In this document: in pieces, positions 58,103 to 64,000 of the stretch
How the letters are laid out: each line of letters opens with the position of its first letter
Numbering within the stretch: position 1 is the first letter of the stretch
Translations under genes and position numbers: made by a program
Source: Acidobacteriota bacterium
GTDB lineage: Bacteria > Acidobacteriota > Blastocatellia > RBC074
NCBI GenBank assembly: GCA_016710075.1
Contig: JADJLO010000001.1
Coordinates: 186,001 to 250,000, forward strand
Direction: 5' to 3'
Length of the DNA stretch: 64,000 bases
Notes under the pieces: model-generated
What the model saw: the letters and a program-made list of their open reading frames with translations, nothing else
Told to the model about the DNA's origin: nothing
Databases searched by the model: none

Positions 58103-58576
58103 ATGAAGAATAAACAATCATCCGTTGATGACTTTCTCGACCTGTCATCGTTGCTGACCGGGTTTGATAAGGTCGATTTGCAGGGCACTGGCCTCGCGGA
58201 GATCTATCGGAAAGAGGTGCTGGGTATCATTGGCGCTCAGATTACGACTGAAATTGAAAAAGCCGGCACCGCAATTTACAGGAAATACAGAAACCGCGAG
58301 AAGCTGATGGAAGAAGCAGTCAGGACCGAGATCCTCTCTCACGCCGTTCTCGGTCCACTCGCTAAAAACATCACATCGATGTGGTATCTCGGAGTCTGGA
58401 ATCAAATGCCGCAGGCCTGGCTGGATCATGTTGGAATCAAACAAACTGCCCCCTCACACGTGATTTCAGCCGATGCCTACAAGGAATCCCTGGTCTGGAG
58501 AGTCGTTGGCTCTCACCCTCCCGGAGCGAAACAACCCGGCTACGGCACATGGAGTTTGCCGCCCAAAACAAGATGA
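58103..58576 (+). CDS. Small subunit-like protein of an FAD-dependent sugar/alcohol dehydrogenase
   Basis: 157 residues from ATG 58103 (GAGGCG upstream; TTG 58088 is a weaker alternative). The sequence begins VDDFLDLSSLLTGFDKVDLQ. Its later NITSMWYLGVWNQMP and SADAYKESLVWRVVGSHPPG then KQPGYGTWSLPP match the small (third) subunits of sorbitol/fructose/gluconate-type membrane dehydrogenases. These partner with a GMC FAD subunit, which follows 110 bases downstream. Known small subunits often have a Tat signal; none was seen here. It may aid export or stability of the flavoprotein. Confidence 0.8.
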   Translation: MKNKQSSVDDFLDLSSLLTGFDKVDLQGTGLAEIYRKEVLGIIGAQITTEIEKAGTAIYRKYRNREKLMEEAVRTEILSHAVLGPLAKNITSMWYLGVWNQMPQAWLDHVGIKQTAPSHVISADAYKESLVWRVVGSHPPGAKQPGYGTWSLPPKTR

Positions 58577-58577
58577 A

Positions 58578-58675
58578 GTCCAAAGTTTAAAGCTCAAAGT
58601 TTAAAGAGAAAGGCTGTAGTGATGCGGGTCAAGAGTCTGTCTTTAAACATTGAACTTTAAACTTTTAAACTTTTT
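58578..58675. repeat. GTTTAAA heptamer palindrome inside the oxidoreductase operon
   Basis: Left arm 58578-58605: GTCCAAA, GTTTAAA, GCTCAAA, GTTTAAA. Right arm 58642-58670: TTTAAAC, ATTGAAC, TTTAAAC, TTTTAAAC. The loop is about 36 bases. It lies between two genes expected to be cotranscribed, immediately before the ribosome site of the GMC gene, so it could attenuate or process the transcript. Confidence 0.85.
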
Positions 58676-58686
58676 AAGGAGTCCGA

Positions 58687-60467
58687 GTGAAAGAAGATAA
58701 CTACGATGTTGTCATTGTCGGTGCAGGCATCGCGGGCGCGATACTGGCGAAGGAACTGACGGAAAAGAAAAAGAGGGTGCTGCTGCTTGAGGCCGGAAAG
58801 GCCTCGGATGATTACCTGTCATACCTTGAAGTCTTCTACACCGCGCTGGCCAAGGTTCCGAATTCACCGTATCCGAATAACCCGAATGCGCCCTCGCAGA
58901 ATGTCCTTAATCTTGGCCCGATTCCCGCCGGCGCTCCGAATCTGAACGGCTACATGGTTCAATACGGGCCCGTCCCTTTCGGCAGCGACTACACGCGAGT
59001 TTCAGGAGGCACCACGATGCACTGGCTCGGGCATTCCTTCAGAATGCTTCCGAATGATTTCAAGCTGCACAGCAAATACGGACACGGCGTTGACTGGCCG
59101 ATATCATATGACGACCTCAAGCCGTTTTACGAAAAATCGGAATGGGAAATCGGCGTCTCGGCCGATGTCGAAGACCAGATCTATCCCGGTATGGGAAACA
59201 ACTTTTTCGGAAAGAACTACTACTACCCGATGAAGAGTCTTCCGGCGAGTTACCTTGATCAAAAAGTGGCCGGTGGAATCAACGGGATGAAGGTTAAGCT
59301 TGGCAAAAATGCATACCCGCTGAGCGTCATCACCACTCCACAGGGACGCAACTCGACACCGAACAAGGGGTACAAACCTATCGGTGCAAGCTGGGATAAC
59401 AACATCGGGCAGAGGTGCGAGGGGAATTCCAACTGCGTTCCAATCTGCCCCGTTCAGGCAAAATATAATGCCCTGAAGACGCTCAATAAGGCTGATCAGA
59501 AGTACCTGACAGTTATCAATCAGGCAGTAGCTTCGAATCTGATCATCGATCCCGAAACGAACAGAATCAAAGGCGTGACCTACAAACAGTACCAGTCCGC
59601 ACAGTCGTCCGATCATACGTCGCATACAGTGCAGGGCAAGATCTTTGTCATCGCTGCTCATGCCGTCGAGACGGCCAAGCTGCTGCTGGCCTCGAGCGCC
59701 GCAAATTCGAGCGACCTCGTCGGCAGGTGCCTGATGGATCACCCGACGATGCTTACCTGGGGATTGATGCCCGAAGATATAGGGAGTTATCGGGGACCGG
59801 GAGCGACCTCGCACATCCCGACTTTTCGCGACGGAGCATTTCGCAAGGAACATTCGGCATTCATCGTTCCGGTGGACAACTGGGGATGGCTCTGGGGAGA
59901 ATTTTCCCCGGGCAGCGATGTCACCAGGGCGATAAATCAGTTAAACCTGTTCGGGAAAAAGCTGCGCGGTTATCTTGACGGCTTCGTCTCGCGGCAGTTC
60001 GGGCTTCAATTCGAATTCGAACAACTCCCACAGCATGCAAATCGGGTGACGATCGATCCTAATTACCTCGACCAGCTCGGAAATTACCGCCCGGTAGTCC
60101 ATTACGATATTTCTGATTACACGCGGGCGGCGATGGAGGCCGCCAAGGGCGTCTCGGACATGATCTTCGCCAAACTCGGCGTCGAGGATTATACCGAACT
60201 ACAGCCCCGGCGATACCGGCTATCTCCCATGGAAAGGGGACAGGCTATACATTCAAGGGCGCAGGGCATCTGGTCGGCACTCATCGCATGGGAAAGAACA
60301 AATCAGATTCGGTCGTTGACGAAAACCAGAAATCATGGGATCACAAAAACCTGTACCTCGTCGGACCGGGCAGCATGCCGACTCTTGGAACTTCCAATCC
60401 TACGCTGACCGTCGCCGCACTTGCTTTCAAGAGCGCCGCTAAAATTCTGAAGGATCTCGGAAACTAA
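58687..60467 (+). CDS. GMC-type FAD oxidoreductase, two single-base frameshifts near the C-terminus
   Basis: About 593 codons if repaired, from GTG 58687 (GGAG 6 bases upstream). An FAD-binding loop VVIVGAGIAGAILAKELTEK opens the protein. SGGTTMHWLGHSFRMLPNDF is the GMC substrate-domain pattern, and CEGNSNCVPICPVQAKYNAL adds Cys residues as in gluconate-type dehydrogenases. Removing one A at about 60196-60198 and one G from GGGG (60236-60239) restores DYSPGDTGYLPW, KGTGYTFKGAGHLVGTHRMG (active-site His) and LYLVGPGSMPTLGTSNPTLT to a stop at 60465-60467. Without repair the catalytic His region is lost. The small subunit is encoded just upstream. Confidence 0.86.
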
Positions 60468-60478
60468 AAGGTCTCATT

Positions 60479-61510
60479 ATGATCAATCGACTTGCTTCAA
60501 TCAGGCCCGGTATCAAAAACATTGATGATCTTCGTGCTCACCTGCAGATTGCGATCGAGCTGGAGCATTCGACAATTCCGCCCTATCTCTGCGCGCTCTA
60601 TTCGATCCCTGACGGGATGAACGTGCAGGCCGCTCAGGTGATCAGAAGTGTGGTCATGGAGGAGATGCTCCACCTGACTCTGGCGGCCAACATCCTCAAT
60701 GCTATCGGCGGCTCCCCGGACCTCGATAACCCGGACTTCATCCCCGGCTATCCGACAAGACTTCCTGACAGCAGCGCTCATTTCAAGGTCCACCTGGAGC
60801 GGTTCTCCAAACGCGCGATCAAGACTTTCATGAAGCTTGAAAGGCCCGCAAAAGCCGGAGCCATGCCCGAAGCCGATAACTACCAAACCATCGGTCAGTT
60901 TTACGCGGCAATTGAAAAAGGCTTGAAGGAGATTTGCCGGCACAACAGGCATTTCAACCGCGACCGCTCAATCCAGGTGAAGCCGGAGCATTATTACGGA
61001 GGTGGCGGAGGCGTGATTGTCGTCGACGATCTCGATTCGGCAATGGAGGCGATCAAGGTGATTGTCGCTCAGGGCGAGGGGCTCGATCACACCCTGTTTG
61101 ACGGGGATCGAAAGATCTTCGGCGAAAACCGCGAATTTGCTCATTATTACCGCTTCAATGAAATTCGGCGTGAGAGGTTTTACTCAGACCATGACTCGGT
61201 CAAATCCAATCCCTCCGGCGCTCCGCTTACGGTCGACTGGGATCAGGTTTATCCAATGAAGATCAATCCGAGAGCGGCAGATTACCCCGAGGGGAGCGAG
61301 CTTCGCCGGAAGTCGGATGAGTTCAATGTCGGATACACCACACTGCTCAAAAATCTTCACGACACTTTCAACGGCAGACCTGACTGGATGATGAAGTCTG
61401 TCGGCGATATGTACAAACTGAAATACCTTGCTGTTGAATTGATGAGAGTTCCATGCAATGACAAGGGGGAAACGGCCGGGCCTGCTTTTGAGTATCAAAA
61501 GGCGGAATGA
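60479..61510 (+). CDS. VioB-like ferritin-fold protein (iminophenyl-pyruvate dimer synthase domain)
   Basis: 343 residues. The motif LRAHLQIAIELEHSTIPPYL (Glu27, Glu29, His30), then SVVMEEMLHLTLAANILNAI (Glu61, Glu62, His65), shows a ferritin-like di-iron helix pair. RFNEIRRERFYSDHDSVKSN follows later. The domain is related to the N-terminal part of VioB/RebD-type enzymes, but members outside violacein clusters have undefined roles. No tryptophan oxidase is nearby. It closes the ADC-like/GMC operon, 11 bases after the GMC stop. A redox reaction with O2 is plausible. Confidence 0.78.
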   Translation: MINRLASIRPGIKNIDDLRAHLQIAIELEHSTIPPYLCALYSIPDGMNVQAAQVIRSVVMEEMLHLTLAANILNAIGGSPDLDNPDFIPGYPTRLPDSSAHFKVHLERFSKRAIKTFMKLERPAKAGAMPEADNYQTIGQFYAAIEKGLKEICRHNRHFNRDRSIQVKPEHYYGGGGGVIVVDDLDSAMEAIKVIVAQGEGLDHTLFDGDRKIFGENREFAHYYRFNEIRRERFYSDHDSVKSNPSGAPLTVDWDQVYPMKINPRAADYPEGSELRRKSDEFNVGYTTLLKNLHDTFNGRPDWMMKSVGDMYKLKYLAVELMRVPCNDKGETAGPAFEYQKAE

Positions 61511-61543
61511 GAAAACTAATCCGCCGTGTCTGGCGTCATCGGA

Positions 61544-63897
61544 TTACGGCAGGCCAATGAGGCTGATGATCTCCTGATATCGGGGATCGGATTGCATGGA
61601 ATCAGGCCAGGGAAGGAGTTTGAATCTGACGAGATCGCTGACCCTGTCTGAAACCGATTGCCGGAGGCATTCGAAGGACTTGTCATTATTACCAAGTCCC
61701 GCATATATCAGCGCCTTGTCCAACGGCGAAATATTGCGCGACTCCCCAATCTTCGTCAGCCGGTCCAGGACGTTTTGGGCCATGTCCTGCTTGCCGGAAA
61801 TACCATAAACGAATCCCAGCCACCCCATGCCTAATTTCTCCTCCGACATTTCAATGGTCTTCTGAAGGTATTCGATCGACTTGTCGTATTCCTTCCTGTA
61901 ATAGCTGAGCATGCCGAAGACGAGAAATGTCAGCACGAAACCGGAATTGATCTCCAGTGTCTGATTGAGCTCGGCTTCAGCTTCGTCCAAACGTCCGGCA
62001 TGAAGCAGGCTCAGGCTGAGATGCCCGTTGATAACGGGTGAGAGCGGGTCTATCTGTTGTGCGCTGCGAATCGAATCGACCGCCTTGTCTAGCTCTCCGG
62101 TCGCAAAAAAGTACCAGCCGTACCATTGATGCGCGCTGGCATAGTTTGGATTGAGCTCGATCGCCTTGATGTATTCCTTCTGAGAGGCCGGCCAGTCCCA
62201 GTCGTAAAAAAGTATCGAATACCCGAGTGATGCGTGAGCCTCGGGTATCATGTCGTCTATCTCAAGAGCCTTCATGGCGGCGGATTTGGCTTTGAGGTAG
62301 GCTTGTTTCGGCAGCCTCTCGTGGTAATAGCCCAGCAGATTATAAGAGTCCGCCATGCCGACATAGGCCATTGCAAAGATTGGGTCCTTGTCGATCGCCT
62401 GGCTGAAGTGCTCGATTCCCAGTCGCAGGGACTCCCAGGTTCGCCTGTTCCAGTAAAATCGCCCCTTGAGGTAGGACTGATGAGCCTCGATATTGGACGA
62501 TCGATTTCCGCTTCTGCGGTTGCTCGATATTCCCGTCATCGCCGTGCGGCCGCTCATCAGCTTGACCTTGAGCGCCTCGGCAATCGACCTCGAGATATCG
62601 TCCTGTATTTCGAAGATATCCTCCATCGTTCGGTCATACTTTTCCGACCATATCTGATACCCGTCCGCGACGTTGACCAGTTCCGCCACCACCCGCAACC
62701 GGTTGCCGAACCTCCGGACGCTGCCTTCGACGACGGCGCTGACTTTCAAATCGGCTCCGACTTGAGAAACGGTCGGCTGCCGCCCCTTGTACTGAAAAAC
62801 AGATCCCCGCGAAGCCACATAAAGTCCTTCGACTTTGGCCAGTGCGCTGATGATGTCCTCGGTGATCCCTTCACTGAAAAACTCGCTCTCTTCATCCCGG
62901 TTGAGGTTGTTGAACGGCAGCACTGCCACCGATGGAGAATTCTCAGTCTTGAAGGTTTGTTGATGGAAAATCGATGTTTTTATTTCCGATGATGATAAGT
63001 CAGTTTCGAGACTCTTTTTTATTCCAGTCGATTCGATGGTTTTTTTGAGTTTCTGCAGGTCAAGCAGCAAATCCGCCGCGGTCTGATATCTTGCAGATTT
63101 ATCTTTCCTCAGGGATTTGTTGATGATTCGCTCAAGATCCGGTGGAGCATCTTCGCATTGGCTGGAGATTGGCTCCGGATCCTTGCTGACTATCGCCAGG
63201 ATAAGATCCGTTTTTGTCGCACCCTGGAAAGGCCTGCGGACGGTGATCATCTCATAGAGCACGATTCCAAAGCTGAAGATATCGCTTCTGGCATCGACAT
63301 CGTGCCCTCGTGCCTGCTCCGGAGACATATAATTGGTTGTTCCAACAATCGTCCCGGGATCAGTCTTGATGTTGTGCAGCGTCTCAGCCTCGGAAAAGAA
63401 GTTTGAATGGTCGATCTCAGTCAGTTTGGCGAGGCCGAAATCCAGGATCTTCACCAGGCCATTCGGGCGAATCATGATATTTTCCGGTTTGATATCGCGA
63501 TGGACAATCCCTCCCTTGTGGGCGTCACCAGCGCTCCCGCAATCTGAATGGCAACCTCAAGGGCGTTCTGACTGGTAAATCTTGATGCCCTGATGTGATC
63601 TCGTATGGTTTTCCCTTCAACAAATTCGGTAGCAATAAAATGAAATCCGGCGGATTCCCCGATCTCGTATATTGTGATGATGTTCGGGTGATTCAATGCC
63701 GATGCCGCACGAGCCTCCTGCTCAAACCTTCGCACACGGGTGAGATCGTCGGTAAAATGTGACGGCAGTATCTTCAGTGCCACCTTGCGACCGAGCTTGC
63801 TGTCTCTGGCCAGATAAACCTCTCCCATCCCACCAGCGCCAAGTTTGGACTGGATCTCATATTGTCCGAATCTGGTTCCGGCTTCTATGGACATCAA
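61544..63897 (-). CDS. Ser/Thr protein kinase with TolB-like and TPR regions, one frameshift
   Basis: About 785 codons after adding a missing base near 63518-63530. Frame one (from 63897) has the glycine loop LGAGGMGEVYLARDSKLG and VALKIL (Lys). Then it should read AHKGGIVHRDIKPENIMIRP, in the next frame, with HRD; DFGLAKL, TNYMSPEQARG and FSFGIVLYEMITVRRPFQG follow. After the kinase, SVAVLPFNNLNRDEESEFFS starts a TolB/FlgO-like domain, and about 250 residues of TPRs end the protein. No membrane helix was seen. The family is abundant in Acidobacteriota signalling; its target is unknown. Confidence 0.9.
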
Positions 63898-64000
63898 TGT
63901 GACCCTGCTATTGAAGGAGAATTCAACGCTCAGTTTAGCATCTGAATATTGCCAGTCAAATCAATTTGGCCCTGGACTGACCCGCGAATATCCCCGTCAA

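Noticed and set aside
63898..64000. Gene at the right edge
   Set aside because: Only about 100 bases remain; no frame is convincing.

Overview
The window looks like a chromosomal piece of an Acidobacteriota-type bacterium, possibly class Blastocatellia. This is an inference from gene content: two giant Oar-like TonB-dependent receptors with N-terminal carboxypeptidase-regulatory-like domains, S9 peptidases and a D-aminoacylase, a Ser/Thr kinase carrying TolB-like and TPR regions, Tat-exported Gfo/Idh/MocA oxidoreductases, ThuA, and long intergenic palindromes. No rRNA, tRNA, CRISPR array or intact transposase was seen. Base composition is even, slightly GC-rich by eye, with no obvious island.

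Layout. 0-3.6 kb: end of an unidentified gene, an SCP2-type thiolase, a DUF1214/DUF1254 membrane pair and the wreck of an Oar-like receptor. 3.6-10.7 kb: sugar-type catabolism (two Gfo/Idh/MocA enzymes, ThuA, sugar isomerase/epimerase), a TrmJ-type methyltransferase and a membrane dipeptidase. 10.7-19.2 kb (minus strand): membrane MutS-like ATPase, an S9 peptidase/D-aminoacylase fusion, and uvrA. 19.5-26.8 kb: glutamine amidotransferase, moaD-moaE, archaeal-type ornithine cyclodeaminase, a carboxylesterase and an S9 peptidase. 27-37.7 kb: Oar-like receptor, class A PBP with a proline-rich tail, TPR protein and a beta-barrel protein. 38.4-46.9 kb: AIM24 protein, then a plus-strand operon of a C25/caspase-like protein, a CHAT-NACHT-HEAT protein and an alpha/beta hydrolase, followed by a DUF3224 protein. 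46.9-56.8 kb: sirtuin, second Oar-like receptor, enolase, ATP-grasp-like protein and amidohydrolase. 57-61.5 kb: an oxidoreductase operon (acetoacetate-decarboxylase-like protein, dehydrogenase small subunit, GMC flavoprotein, VioB-like ferritin-fold protein). 61.5-63.9 kb: Ser/Thr kinase.

The best candidate for an undescribed system is 39.4-46.2 kb. Two clan-CD (caspase-fold) proteins, one fused to a STAND/NACHT NTPase and HEAT-like repeats, are encoded in overlapping frames and followed by a GxSxG hydrolase. The set resembles an NLR/caspase-like conflict or cell-death module. The oxidoreductase operon at 57-61.5 kb is a second, weaker candidate.

Two properties affect the whole window. First, intergenic gaps repeatedly hold long palindromes built from 7-nt or 9-nt units (GTTTAAA, GAATNNA and GATTACGAAA/TTTCGTNNN families) and larger multi-hairpin cassettes. 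Second, at least seven otherwise well-conserved genes, including uvrA, carry single-base frameshifts, several in short homopolymers. Assembly indels are more likely than seven independent pseudogenes, so the broken genes are annotated as one reading unit each, with the break position stated.
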